From: Echria macrotheca
Taxonomy: Eukaryota; Ascomycota; Sordariomycetes; Sordariales; Schizotheciaceae
DNA: 64,000 nt
Assembly: GCA_030411725.1 (NCBI GenBank)
Contig: MU839836.1
Span: 620,001-684,000 of the forward strand
Direction of reading: 5' to 3'
Numbering within the stretch: the first letter of the stretch is position 1; each line of letters opens with the position of its first letter. Below the pieces are notes generated by a model. It was not told where the DNA came from. It was given only the letters and a program-made list of their open reading frames with translations, and did not search any database. The translations under genes and the position numbers were made by a program. Shown here in pieces: positions 1 through 11,670 of this stretch.

Positions 1-2640
1 TCGAAGAACAACGTAGAGGCGGGAGTCCCGCACCGTGGGTACGGCGACTTTGACGATGGCAATGTTGTCGAGAAGGCCGACTTTACTAACCCAATTATTC
101 TGCCAAAAAGGGCTCGTCGGACGTCTGACTGGAGCCTTTTGAGGGGACAGTCCTGGTCCGGAAGCATGGATATGGCGACGAGTTCGTTGGACAAAACGAC
201 AGCTTCGAACCGAGCAGGATGCGGCGAGTCGTTGGCAACTTTGTGTGCTGCGCGCGTCTCCTCGGCCACACCAGACACCTTCCCCTCGAAAAAAAATTTC
301 TTGGCAACCACTGTTACGTCCGCTAACAGTGGGCCTGGGGTGTGCCACCCAGGCAGCCAGAAAAGCCTAGGCCTTGCGCCTTACCCTGATACTCGTGCTA
401 TCGCGCACGAAAACACACGATCGCGTGGCTCACCCCCAACCTCGCAATCAACCCTCAACCAGCGCGCACGATACTCTTGATGGATTATATTATCCAGGGA
501 AGGATCAAGAGTGTCGCCTGCGCGCACGCGTATCCAACGATGCGCAACGAAGACGCTCGCCGGGCCCTTTAGAGCCTAGGTTACCTAGCAACAAAATTCA
601 AAGCTCGATTCGGTGCGAACGACGAACGAACGACGAACAATAACAAAACGAGCGTAAACACTCCCCCGAGGGGTTTTTAGCTCGTACGAGCAATCGTACG
701 AGTAGTTTTCCAATCGGCACCCCCTCTTCAATCGAATTCGAGAGTGCTCCGAAGCCTGGGTGAGCAGCGTGGGATTTGGCTCGGATTTGAGGCCTTTGGC
801 ACGAGAAAACACGGTGTGGAAATCCAGGGAGGAAAATGAGCCTAAGCTGATACCGGAGTCAACAGGGCGTAATGGTAGAAATTTCACTTTTACCGAGACT
901 GGGCGTATTGCCTTATGCCTTTTGGCTATGAGTTGCTGTATAGGCATCTATGTATATAGTATAGGACCTAGCTCAGCACGCCCTAACATACCTCTGCAGG
1001 TGTCTTCGCCGGAGCCTTCGGCTCCCCCGGGCGCTAAATGGAACTCTCTCTCTCTCTCTCTCTCGGCCACACCAGACACCTTTTATCTTTCGGAGGAGAA
1101 GGGCCAAACCTGTCTGGTCCAGGTTTGAAATGAGCTGGGGCATGCCTCCACACCGGGTATGCTCGGACGAGACGCGAATGGAGCTCCTTGTTCGCCACTC
1201 GGGCCTATTGGAGATGCTGTTATGGATCCGGCTCTGAACCGAAGACAGCTTGGAATAGAACTGGGAGGCTTGTGTGCGACATCTCGCTCTGGATGAAGAC
1301 GGGCTGGGGCTGCAAGTTTCGGTGCAGTGGATGATACCCAGTGGGGTCCAAGACTCGACTCCAGTAGGTATCCAGAAAGGACACTTGACGGGATTCTGGG
1401 CGCCACTGCGGATATTGTCCCGGGAAGAGGGTGTTTGCTATGAGACAAATCCCCTCGTCTGTTGTGTTGGCAGCATGAGCGGAGCACACGAGTTGGGCAT
1501 CACTGTAAATCCAGAGAGAGAAAAGCGTGTACGACGGACGACCTGTTGGAGCGGCTGTTTCATGACCCTAAAATCGATGCTCATAGTCACGCGACTCTTC
1601 GTCACGTTCGATCAGTCTAGGCAGATCAGCTCCGGCTCAGCTTCGGCTAATATCTGCCCATTGAATCGTACGGCCTTGCGAAAAGGGGCAGTTTAAACCG
1701 GGGAGCCACAAAGGTCCCCGTGTAAGTAAGGGCCTAAAACTAGGACATTTGAATCCGTAATAGTGCCCGATGGAACAGGGTCCATAGGCATCTAGCCAGG
1801 CTAAGCCTCTATGAAGACGTAATTCTGATCATGCACTTGGGTCTACATTGGAGGGTCTCTGGCAAAGTTGAGATAATCATCACACCGTTCACTTCCATCC
1901 TAGCTTTGGCCATCAAATTGCCTCGGCACTCGGACCCGCTCGTCATCGCCGCGCCATATAATATCCCTCTCGGCCCAATCCTGCAACAAATCATCAAGTG
2001 ATACAGAGGGTAACCTGCGACGAATCTGGGCACACGAAATTTCCTTTTTCGTTCGCAGTCCTGAGCTGGGGTGAGCTGAGGTGAGCCGAGGCTGATTTGT
2101 CCTGAGCTCTCCCTGATTCTCCCCTGAGCTGGGGTGATCCGGTACACCGCCGCCGCACAGCCTTAGAGGCCCCTTTTCAGTCCCCCCGGCTAAACTTTCC
2201 CATCGATGGAAAGCAGACGACGCGTAATCCGTAAGGATAGCTCCCAGGCAACAATTCCAATTACGACGTACACGCGTACTGGGTGTACGCGTAACTCGGG
2301 CCGGAAGCCCTATTACCAAAGCTGAGCAACCTATACCTTGCCAAAAATCCCAAAACAAACCAAAAGCAACCAATCAAATCAACTTAAACCTATACCATTA
2401 CTATACTCTGTCAGAGAAGGATGCGGTACGGATGGAGTCGCTGACGACTACAGCAACGTCACCTGTCTGTGCTCTGATCTGGTTGACAAGTCATTATCTA
2501 CCATTAGGCATATATAGGCTGCATTGTTGAGTTTTTGATTCCAATAGAAAGCTGCTGGAGAGTTTAGTGACTTTGGCGAGGGAAACTGTCATCTTGATAG
2601 GATAGAGTTCCCGACCTTGTTGACACTCAGGTGCGGATAG
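1..2640. other. repeat-rich stretch without a supported gene
   Basis: Open frames here are short, overlap on both strands and show no family motif or convincing splice structure. A 20-base segment (tcggccacaccag...) at 262-281 recurs at 1063-1082, directly after a CT microsatellite. Between 2060 and 2140 there are short degenerate repeats of the type gagctggggtgagc. The stretch reads as old dispersed repeat DNA; a diverged transposon cannot be excluded by eye. Confidence 0.5.
1043..1064. repeat. CT dinucleotide microsatellite
   Basis: About eleven CT units in a row, followed immediately by the second copy of a short segment also found at 262-281. A simple repeat at the edge of a dispersed repeat copy. 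Confidence 0.85.
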
Positions 2641-2661
2641 TTCTCCTAGGTACGTACTTTA

Positions 2662-3030
2662 TTCTGCCGGCAGAAAATTATGCAGCGTCTAACTCTCGTT
2701 CCTCCGTATTTTGCACCGTTTCTACCGGCAGAATATGAGACCCAGTTCTCGGCCACGAGCCCACATTTTGTCCCCGCTCCTGTGGGCTACGTACCTTTTC
2801 TGCCGGCAGAATTCACGGCCCAGTTCTCAGCGACCAAGTTCTCCACCGTTACCATGCGATACCGGCAGAATTTTACCGCCCAGCGTGAGCGACACAGTTC
2901 TCGGCCATGAGCCCATATTTAGTCCCCGTCACCATGCGCTATGTACCTTTTGCCGGCAGAAATTTACCGCCTAGCGTGAGCGACAAGATCTTGTTTCTGC
3001 TACCTTAGGCTTTGTACCTTTTCTGCCAGG
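2662..3030. repeat. degenerate tandem block carrying a 14-bp palindrome
   Basis: The perfect palindrome TTCTGCCGGCAGAA occurs at 2662-2675 and 2798-2811, and imperfect forms lie near 2720, 2861, 2949 and 3019, spaced about 60-90 bp apart. Between them a second segment (cagttctcggcca...) recurs at about 2743 and 2898. The block stays open in one frame through two units, giving a repeated PFLPAE peptide, but there is no other sign of translation. Function unknown; a palindromic binding site array or a decayed minisatellite are both possible. Confidence 0.7.
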
Positions 3031-3035
3031 ACAGG

Positions 3036-3620
3036 ATGTTCACGGGGTTACAATATTATTACAACTTCTCTAATTCGCACTCGAACGATAATTCTAGCAT
3101 CAAAATTCACTACGGCGCCAAAGCTAATCTCACTTTTATTCCCATGTACCAGGCCGATTTTGAGAACCACCAGATCTACCAACAAAGAAACCTTACACTA
3201 TCACTCACGAACAGTCCCAGGATGTTAATGATCCGCGACAACACTCCCTCTACGGACAGCTCTACACTATACTCAGAGATGGAGGGCGACCCTAACTCGG
3301 ATGATCTCGATAATTATCCGTTGGATCTCTTTACTTCCTCGGACCCCTACGTACAACAAAAACGTACAGCATACATATTTCCGGCTCACAATGGCCTAGG
3401 CTCATTCGAAAACGACAGACCGAGGAAAAACACTCCTGTCTGGTACGCTACAGGCCAGGCGTCCAGTGATTATGGCGCACGGGGGATTCGCGGAAGAGGT
3501 ATCTGCCAACAAAAGGCTAGGTTGCGTAGAGTAGGCTCGCGCGCAATGAAGATGTCGAACGCGTGGCGGCGTGGACCGAGAGGACGTGGAAGCCGGCCTT
3601 GGCGAGCGCCGTCGTCTTAG
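3036..3620 (+). CDS. hypothetical protein, possibly fused to repeat DNA
   Basis: Open frame of about 194 residues from the first ATG. The N-terminal 130 residues are rich in Asn, Ser, Tyr and Asp and look like a coding, disordered segment. From about residue 135 the composition shifts abruptly to Arg and Gly in GC-rich DNA, suggesting that the frame runs into an unrelated repeat. It starts right at the end of the palindrome block. No family is recognised, and a relic is as likely as a working gene. Confidence 0.3.
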   Translation: MFTGLQYYYNFSNSHSNDNSSIKIHYGAKANLTFIPMYQADFENHQIYQQRNLTLSLTNSPRMLMIRDNTPSTDSSTLYSEMEGDPNSDDLDNYPLDLFTSSDPYVQQKRTAYIFPAHNGLGSFENDRPRKNTPVWYATGQASSDYGARGIRGRGICQQKARLRRVGSRAMKMSNAWRRGPRGRGSRPWRAPSS

Positions 3621-4214
3621 TCCTATCAATAGGCCGATGTGACTGTTGTCAGAAAGCGACCATGCGGGTCGACGAACGGGGGGCACGTGCGGGTACAGTA
3701 GTAGGTGAGGCAGCAGTCGTCGAGGGTTGCACGCGGCGGCGCCCAAGAGGTAGCTGGTGAACAATATGGATGCCCTTCTCCCTGTTTGCTACATTGACAG
3801 TACCGGGATTATTCAGCAATTGTAAGGTACGCGACGCCGGGTCCCATGGAGCATCGCCAATCGACATGTGCTTGGTTGAGTCTCCGCTCCCCCAACGGTG
3901 GGACACAATGCCCCCTGCGCAACAAGCCCTTGGGCCGTGGATGCTCGCGGTGGCAAGATCGCCTGTTGCAGTAAAATTGGCTACAAGTCCACCACGCTTT
4001 GAAGTTGGCACTGCGGCTCGTTACATCCCACAACAGAGAGAGAGCTCAGAATCTCCCATGCGAGACATAAGCCGAGCCGCTCGTTGCGGCGCACGATGAT
4101 ATGGGGACGAGGAATTGGTGTTTGCGCGAGACCCAGAGACGGCAGAATACGCCGGTTGCCACCCACAGCACACACGCCAGTTGGGGTTCCGGCTGCTCCC
4201 CCTCCTCTCCAGAC

Positions 4215-4325
4215 ACCGACGCGCCGGGGCTCTGGCTCAATTCGGGTACGGTAGGGATTGTCGGTGTCGAGAATTTTTTGGACGGAGAGCAGCGTGAGGC
4301 AAGGGAGGGCAGTGCATGAAAATTG
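4215..4325 (-). repeat. diverged copy of the 21853-21920 block, opposite orientation
   Basis: Read on the minus strand, this segment aligns with 21853-21920 on the plus strand. The shared core gccgacaatccctacc corresponds here to accgacaatccctacc, and similarity continues on both sides, giving similar short peptides containing TDNPYRTR and ADNPYRTR. Both copies are full of frame breaks. An old coding or transposon-derived repeat is likely. Confidence 0.55.
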
Positions 4326-5854
4326 ACTCTTTCGCCAATTCTTCCATATCCACGTAGTTCCACTTGTCAGGTTGCGGAACGACTCTGTTTTCGTCTGGTC
4401 CGAGGACGGTAAATGCATATCCAGAATAGCACCCAGAAGACTAACTCGAGGCCGTGCATGAAAAGAGTGTTCTCCCAGAAGCGCCCTTGATTGCTATGAA
4501 AGCCTTTATGTCAGTCCTTCCCAATGATCATCAGCGACAAGGGCCGTCAGTACCCGCCCCAGCTGTCGCGCAGTCAGAAGCAACGCATCGGCATACTGAC
4601 GGGCTCGGTGACTTCGCCTTATCCCCTACGCCCGGACCGCCATACCCAGCCCAGCGACCGAGGTCATAAATGCCGGTAGTCCCTTGGGACGCCACGGTGA
4701 GGCACAGGGACGCGACGTTGTGCGGCCCAGTGCCAAGGTCAAGACGACGCCAGGAAGCCCATCTATCGCCGTTCGCTGCGCAAGCATCGTTAACGCCAGC
4801 GCAAGGCTTGGATCCACGCCGGGACCATGTCGGTCGAGTCCGGGCTCGTGTTCATGTCACCGGCCGCTCCTCCTCGTCTAGAGCGTCGATCGTATTGGCG
4901 GTCGTGGCGACAAACCAAGTTCGACCGAGATTACTGAGAAATACCCTGGGGGTTATTTGGCCGCGGCATCGTACGTTGGCCGGCAGCGCTCTCGGTACGC
5001 CCTCATTCTCAGCCAGGGCCACCTCTAACCCGGCTAGTAACAGTGGTTACGAATAGAGTGACGAGAACCGGGACGTAGGGCTGTCGATTGGAGCGTAGGA
5101 AAACTGGTCACCCTCGGCGGCGCCGACTACAGACTTGGCAAATGGCTACCCTCTGCCTACCAGCTTCGATTTTGGGTAAGACCAGTCAGCCCTATATGAG
5201 GGGACGCTCCGAAACGTCGCGCGGCGCCAGGATGGGCCCAGCCGGCGGCCGACAGCAGTGAGCTTCAGTACATTAAAGGTTGCATGGAGGATGCCGTGAG
5301 GCGGCTGATCAGTATCATCAGGATAGTCGCTATACCTGATCAGGCCCGCGATCGCTGGTCCGCTCTGGCTGGTCGTGGCTTTGAGTCTTCGTGCCGTGTT
5401 AGGTCGGCCGACACGTCGCGCAAGAGTGTCTGTTCTTCAAATTCGTCCCTGCATGCTGGCGTCGTTGTTATGGCAGTCCGGGCGCAGAGGATGGGGCGAA
5501 GACGTCGAGCCGGCTAGCATGCCGATGTACTGCTTCTAACTGCCCGGTACTAACGGGCCTTGTCGGCGAGGCTTGAGGAGCTCGGCGACGTGCGGCTTGC
5601 GGCGGTCGCGAGGCGGGTATGCCAGGGTGCCTGCGACGTATGCCAGCCGACTCCTCTCTACGAAAACTGTAGTGGCCGAACATAGGAAACGCAACGTTAC
5701 GGTGCTTACGCCTGCTAGACCACCCGCGCGGGCATGTGATGATTCTGGCCCCCGGCCCCGTCAACCTGGCCATGTTCATACACCCCAGCACCGACACGCC
5801 ACACAAACAAGGACGTCATGTGTGAGCGGAGCCAGATGATAGGTTGGAGTGCAA

Positions 5855-5910
5855 AACCATTCCTCCACTGCAATGACTGGCCACCCAATCAACAGCCAAC
5901 TACTCGCCCA
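5855..5910 (+). repeat. short dispersed repeat, family A copy
   Basis: Contains the family core caatgactgg...caacagccaactact. Other copies lie at 18355-18420, 22825-22925 and 23365-23415 in the same orientation, and at 16081-16140 and 55399-55470 inverted. Copies differ at many positions, so the family is old. No coding capacity. Confidence 0.65.
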
Positions 5911-6883
5911 CCGCCCGCGCTGAAAGAACCTGTCGATCCATATGGAGGATGCGCTCCAACAACCAATGGCAGCGCGATGAGCCTTTGAACGCGGGTACAC
6001 CCGCAATCATCCACCCCCTTACTGGAGCTCTCTCGACGCCGACGGCTGCCTCGCCTGCTAATTTACTCGTGCATGTTCCGCCCTTTCGTCGACCCGGCCA
6101 TGCTCGCCCTCTGACAATACTCACATCTGCCTGTGGATAGGACGAAGACGACGGTGCTCGCTAGGGCCGCTTTCCACGTTCTCTCGGTCCGCGCCACCAC
6201 ACATTCGATGTCTTCATGCGCCCAAGCCTACGTTTTACGTCGTTATGGAGGGCCACAGCCGCGTTCTGGCCCCCTGCACGTTCGGTTCGAACCGCTCAGG
6301 CTTTATGTCACGCGCCTCGTCAGTCAAGTCCGGAACAAGCTTGGCAAGCAGGCGGGTGGGCGAACAGAGGCTTGATAGCGTCGGTGACGGGGCCTTGTTA
6401 TCTCAGTGCCTTAGTCGTGACGACGAGGATGGGAGAGGCCGTCTGGAAGAGGCAAGATACTGTTAAAGCAGGCCCGCATGATGAGCGTCATCCTATTCCT
6501 GGGTGCTATAACCAAACACGCGTGATTTTCAGGGGGGAACAAGTCCGGGCCTACGGTGTCAGTATGATTTTATTTTGTGGGAACCTGTGTATGTATCTAA
6601 AGCTTTGGAGGACTCTCTAGCTGTGAGATACACTGCTTAAAAAGTTGATTGTGATACACTAAAGTGTTGTACCAGCTGAGCTGCTTAAGCCACCAGCGAG
6701 TGTTGAAGCACGCGGAAACGGTCGAGATACTCGTGGGAAATATGCAAGTCGAGGGTATATCGGATAAGACGTTGGGACGTCGGGTAACGTAATGTTCGTC
6801 TTCCTGTCATCAGTTAACTACTTTATTCCCCTGGGCTTTTCCTATTCTTTTGTTCAATTCTTTCTACACGCTTATCTCGCCTG

Positions 6884-8224
6884 ATGTTCTCAATCATTCA
6901 CCGGAACTTCAACCAACCCACCTTTGTCATCGTAATCAAATTCTCCCGCTACTCACAGATCCTGGCTGGGTTACGGGCGAATCTTGATCTAAAAATGCCA
7001 AATTCCCGTCGAAGCGTGCAAAGTCTGACCTCGGAGGCCGGTAACACGCATGAAACACCTACCGACTTTCAATATATAGCTGATTGTCCTCCTTCCAACT
7101 TTTTGAAGCATGGAGATGACCCCCCTTTGGAATGTAAGTATTGCGAGGGCATTGGAGGTGGTATGTTACTTCCTTCATCCTTGAGTACGACATTTATCTA
7201 ATGTATTGTAGCCCGGTGCGCCGATGAATCGATTTGCCCAAATCGCGCGATGAAGTACGAATGCCCTGACGCATGTGGTCACACGGCTCCCTGTGCAAAT
7301 CAGCGCTTCCGAAGACAGACGTATGCGTCTACTATTGTACGTGAAGCAGGGAGAAAGGGCCGTGGACTCTACGCCAAAGCGGACATTCAAAAAGATTCTT
7401 TCATTATTGAATACGTGGGCGAGGTCATTCCCTTGGCGAAAGTTTCTCACCGAAAGGCCAAGTACAAGGCTGAAGGGCAAAGCCATCTTTACTTTTTAAC
7501 ACTGAACTCAGAGAGTCACCGCGACGGTCCCCCCAGATGTGTCATTGATGCCACTAAGAAAGGCAACAATTCGAGGTTTATAAACCACTCTTGCAAGCCT
7601 AACTGCTATGTCGAGGGGTGGCACGTTGGAGAGAGTGTCAGGATGGGCATTTTCGCCAATCAGTTTATACCTGAAGGCGAGGAATTAACGTTTGACTATA
7701 ACTTCAACAATAGCAGGGATGACTCAAATCAACGAGCTTGTTTCTGCGGCGCGCCAAGCTGCAGAGGGAGTTTGGGCCGAGGCGGCAAAGAGGCACGCTT
7801 GGAACTGAAGCGAACCCGCTCAAAGCCAAAAGTCCTAAGGTCTACCTCAGTCCGCGGACCAGCCAAGAGCACGCCCTTGGATTTGACGCCTATCCCCAGT
7901 GCCGGCGTCAACTCGTTCAACAAGGTCCAGAGTCCCGGCCCAAGTATCAGGCAAAACGCCAGAACATTTGCTCGGCTAGCATGTCCGTTCTTCCGAAGAT
8001 ATCCCCACGTGTACCTATCGAAAACATGCTCACACGGTTCGCCAGACTTCAGACACGTCAAGTACGCATCCCTCTATGCTTTCTTGAGACGACCTATCAC
8101 AGGGGCTAACCTGAAGCTACCGCAGGGAACATCTGAAGAACCACCACAAATGTGTCTGTTCCCGTTCTGGCCGGTCTGCCGCGTGTCGAAACCAGCTCCA
8201 TCTTACGCCCGGCCAACGGACTAG
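6884..8224 (+). CDS. SET-domain histone lysine methyltransferase (H3K36-type, Set2/ASH1-like)
   Basis: Predicted nuclear enzyme transferring methyl groups from SAM to a histone H3 lysine. Two exons, 6884-7160 and 7212-8224, join around a 51-bp intron (gtatgt...tgtag) to give 429 residues. Order: AWS Cys cluster (about residues 84-125, crossing the splice junction), SET domain with GRG (about 140-145), NHSCKPN (217-223) and ELTFDY (250-255), then post-SET CFCGAPSC (269-276). All catalytic and zinc-binding signatures are present. It is much shorter than canonical Set2 and no WW or SRI domain is visible. A second in-frame ATG at 6995 may be the real start. Downstream of post-SET, frame +1 (7738-8334) also looks coding apart from two stops, so the tail may be frameshifted. 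AWS+SET+post-SET fits Set2 or ASH1 type; which one is undecided. Confidence 0.85.
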
Positions 8225-8294
8225 TATTATCAACAGCCGCCGACGACGGCAGGACGAAGGACCGAGTGACCAATGGATTCGGATTTTCCAGCAA

Positions 8295-9371
8295 ATGTTT
8301 CCTGGTACAGCTACCGTCCCAGCGCCATACCTAATGCCGAGCACCGAACACCTTCTCGCTGATCGGACAGGCCAGGCTGGCGACATTTCTGATGCACAGG
8401 ATGCCATCGACAAAATTGCCGAAGTGTTACCGGAAGGCGGCAATCAGGTCAAACGTTACTCCACAAACGAGGGTGACATGGACGACGCTAAAGTTAAACG
8501 CCCAGACTCTAGCCACGAGATTTGGGCTTCTCGAGATAAAGATAAATTTCAGAGCAGAGGTTTTGATGAGACTGAGGTAAGCGCCTTATTCGAGTTACTG
8601 ATGGAGAAAGGCATGCTCGATAAGCTTGTATCAAAGTTTGGATATCAGAAAGTCAACGGCCACGAGGATGAAGTGAAGGGGACCCAACTAAGACCGACCG
8701 CTAAAACAAAGGAGGTCCCTGTCAGGGATGGAGCTAAAGACACCAAATGTAAGGAGTGCAGCAAATCGTTCAGACGTGCTTGCGAGCTCAGGTAAGCTGG
8801 CCCCATCCCTGAATTGTTACCCTCCTAACATGTATTCAGAAAACATATGAAACGGCATCAGAAGCCCTACGCCTGCACCCACGTCCCGGACTGTGACAAG
8901 CGCTTCGGCAGTAAGAGTGATTGGAAGCGCCACGAGAACGACCAACACATCCAGCTCCAGTTCTGGCGTTGCGCTGAGCGCGTTAAGGATAAAGACAGGG
9001 CCAACGTTAAGGTGCTATGTGATAAGATCTGCCACCGCCGCGAGACCTTCCGCCACCATCTCGACAAGGACCACGGCATCAATGACACAGCCACGGTCGA
9101 GAAACGCTGTACCGACTGCCGCATTGGTCGCAACTTCGAGTCGCACTTCTGGTGCGGCTTCTGCCAAAAGACGATTGAGTCTACAAAAAACCGCGGGCTG
9201 GTCTTGTCAGAGCGCTTCGACCACATTGATGGCCACTTTACGGGCAAAAGCGGGCCGAAGTGTGACATTTTAGACTGGAAGAGTATGGAGCTGGAGCCAC
9301 TTCAAGATATTACAGACCAGTCTACACGATATGCACGACCTCGGGATTACTCCCTCGGGCACTATGAGTGA
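8295..9371 (+). CDS. C2H2 zinc-finger protein
   Basis: Two exons, 8295-8791 and 8840-9371, separated by a 48-bp intron with donor gtaagc, branch ctaac and acceptor ttcag; the join is in frame and gives 342 residues. The first finger (about residues 152-172, CKEC...HMKRH) spans the splice site. It is followed by CTHVPDC...H...H and a third Cys/His cluster with ETFRHHLDKDH, so the region resembles a fungal C2H2 array that binds DNA. The N-terminal half is acidic and unstructured. An ATG at 8272 opens another frame (MDSDFPANVSWYSY...) that closes at about 8361 and looks like a more natural start. Likewise a second frame after 9331 encodes an acidic SDDGSSDEDV tail. Frameshifts at either end are therefore possible. 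It lies 70 bp after the SET gene on the same strand. Confidence 0.7.
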
Positions 9372-10502
9372 CGATGGGAGTAGTGATGAGGACGTGTTGA
9401 GCCTGGCTGGCCCGCCGTGCAAGTGCGCGTGGCTGGCGATGCCGATATCTTGCAGACCGCGTCCTACACGGTTCAACGCCCACTTACGATTTAACTCATG
9501 GTCAAGAACACCATCCATCTTCTCTCCATCTCGGAGACTAGTTGACCACCAACTTCTGCCTGCACCATAGACGGCATGCGCCTCTTTTGAAGGGGACGTG
9601 CTTTCCTCTCGCCCCGCTGGATAGTTCGTCTAATGTACAAACTTGTCTCGACTGTACAACATTACGCTGCTTAAAGACCTGATCCACCCGCGCTAACAAA
9701 AGGCCTGCTGCTATACCAGGATGGATTATCGAATATCCACCTTGGAGTCGAGACGACGGAAGGTGTGCCCTTAATACGGTGTAAGATGTCTGCCGCGACT
9801 CGGTCTTATAACTCGCCGCTAGTGAGTCTACGATCGAGACGTCTGACTACACCTATGGACTTAAGCTATTTGTTATAGTACCTTATTATATTTTAAGGGA
9901 TAGTAGTAACGAGAACTAGGCTACGATTGAACAGGTACGCGGGTAAGTTTTAGTCCAAAAGCTACTCTATATAATCCGATGGTTATGTGCTGCCGGTTTT
10001 AGTACTCACTAGAGCCGGCTTCCAAATCCTCTTGATCCGCGCCGTCCTCTCGCTAGCGCGCCTTCGACGTCGGTCTGAAATTGGCCACCCTGATGAACGC
10101 ACCGTTGTCTTTGTGACCGGCGCCGCTGGGATGGGGACTGACTACCAACATTATCTGTAGAACTCTAGATTACCGCGGGGCGGCCTGCCTTTAGCTTGCA
10201 GGGTATGTTCTCGTCACTTTGGCGAGAGGATGGCGCGTGGCAGCGCGGATCAAGAGGACTTTGAAGCCGCCTCTGGCGAGCACCGTAGCCGGCAGCACAT
10301 GGCCATCGGGATAGTGGCTCTCGGACCAAAACTTGCCCGCGCCTTGGTGTCCTGAGATGGATGCGGTAAACTAGTCGCACAGTTCTCATCCATTGCTCCG
10401 AGCACCGCGGACCGCACGCTTGGTTAACACCTGGTCGGTCATATTGTAACTTCTATCCTCTAACATGAATCCTATCATTACGTCCTCCACTGTATTATTC
10501 CT
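9372..10502. other. degenerate repeat DNA between genes
   Basis: No supported gene. From about 9600 the sequence becomes TA-rich and poor in CA/TG, like RIP-treated DNA. It holds family B (aacgagaactaggc near 9909) and, at 10175-10230, a copy of the repeat also found at 15512-15595 (ggggcggcctgcc followed by ttctcgtcactttgg). Confidence 0.5.
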
Positions 10503-11450
10503 TCACCCACTAAACGGACGAGCTGTCAGGCCTAATTCCTCAGCGAGACCGTCCGGTAAATGGTAGGGGTCCCAGGAGTTAACCGTGCCTATAGCATCGA
10601 GGAGGCGATCCTCAAGCGTCGAGCCTGGCTTGTACGGGATAATTTTGTGCTGAATGATCAAGGATTCCGGTGTGGCCGATGGGTTTTGGGCGTATTCGAG
10701 AAGAGTATCTGGAAAGCCAAACTTGGAGAGGAAAGTGCGAGAAATGCAGGCTTTGTAGATAGTAATGTTCTCGTCATCCGGGTAGCCGTCTAAAAGAGCA
10801 CAAACCTGGAATGGAGCAGAATATGTTAGCTGCAGGAACGCTAGTATGGGAGCCGCCTGTAAAATAACTTACAGAATATCTATGTCTCCCACGATACCCC
10901 CAGTTTCGGCGAGATCCAGCTTGCGATTGGGCAGTGGCAATGAGGGCAGCGGCGATAAATGGATGCGGGTTGGGAGACCTTATGTCGCTACATCCAGCGA
11001 GGACCAAGGTCGCTGGTATTGAATGGTGCTGCTTGCGCCCCTTACGAGGCGCTGAGAATCTAGGGGTATAGAGTGGGACGGGGAGGCTAAAGACGCGATG
11101 GTGGAAACGAAATGGGCACTGGGAACTAAATACCCAAACAAAATATTAGCCAAGAGGTCGCGACAAGTTCAGTGGTATTCTTACTATGCCATTGCAAAGC
11201 GCGAATCGGCGGCATGCGCGACAAGTTGATGGAGGTCAACCCATGAATGGACCCCTTTACCCCGGCGCCCGTTCCCAACCTTGCCTTTCGTGTGGTCCTC
11301 GATATTGCCGCTGTTCTCGCGTTTCTGGAGTTCCTGGAATTCGATATTGAGAAGTTCCAGGTGACGGCATGTCCAACTCGACGGTGCTACTAGGATGTTC
11401 TCGCCTGGGTTACTGCGAAGGATGGCTGCGATTTCGGGCGTGAGCGGCAT
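10503..11450 (-). CDS. three-exon orphan protein, divergent partner of the nuclease-like gene
   Basis: Function unknown. Minus-strand exons 11450-11185, 11125-10873 and 10805-10503 join in frame across introns of 59 and 67 bp (donors gtaaga and gtaagt; acceptors tttag and ttccag; ctaat and ctaac branch sites). The product is 273 residues with no stop inside. It begins MPLTPEIAAILRSNP. The second exon is basic and low in structure, while the third is acidic and well formed (DGYPDDENITIY, TPESLIIQHKIIPY, STLEDRLLDAI) and ends at a TGA. No known domain, signal peptide or membrane segment is visible. Three clean exons with consistent phase argue for a real gene in otherwise decayed DNA. Its start lies 220 bp from the divergent gene at 11671, suggesting shared control. 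Confidence 0.65.
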
Positions 11451-11670
11451 GATTGTCTGGTTGATTGCGGGGCCGGTTGAATTGGATGGAGCTTTCGAAC
11501 ACTCATCAATACTTTTGCGCAGAGTGGCTTAGCTTCCGTGGCTTGGGCGGGGCTGAGAACTCTTTAGCAATGACGACATGGTCTGCAACCTCCCCGCCTT
11601 GGGCTCCTTGACCCCGCATGCTAATGAAACTCACCAACACTGACGCACTTGAAGGTTCCTCTAGCACACC
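11451..11670. promoter_or_regulatory. shared intergenic region of a divergent gene pair
   Basis: The 220 bp between two divergent start codons must hold both core promoters. No clear TATA box was found. The assignment rests on gene arrangement only. Confidence 0.4.

Larger units (their letters stand above)
3621..6883. other. degenerate dispersed repeats, no supported gene
   Basis: GC-rich DNA with many overlapping short frames on both strands and no motif. It includes a copy of the block also seen inverted at 21853-21920, a copy of the short repeat near 5855-5910, and a segment near 5800-5840 resembling 59254-59300. A pyrimidine-rich run at about 6832-6882 just before the next gene resembles a fungal transcription start region. 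Confidence 0.5.

Noticed and set aside
1274..1696. Long plus-strand frame of 140 residues
   Set aside because: Opposite-strand frames of equal length overlap it, and composition and motifs do not favour any of them.
2267..2292. Imperfect inverted repeat around tacacgcgtac/gtgtacgcgta
   Set aside because: Arms do not pair exactly over more than a few bases and no partner element was found.
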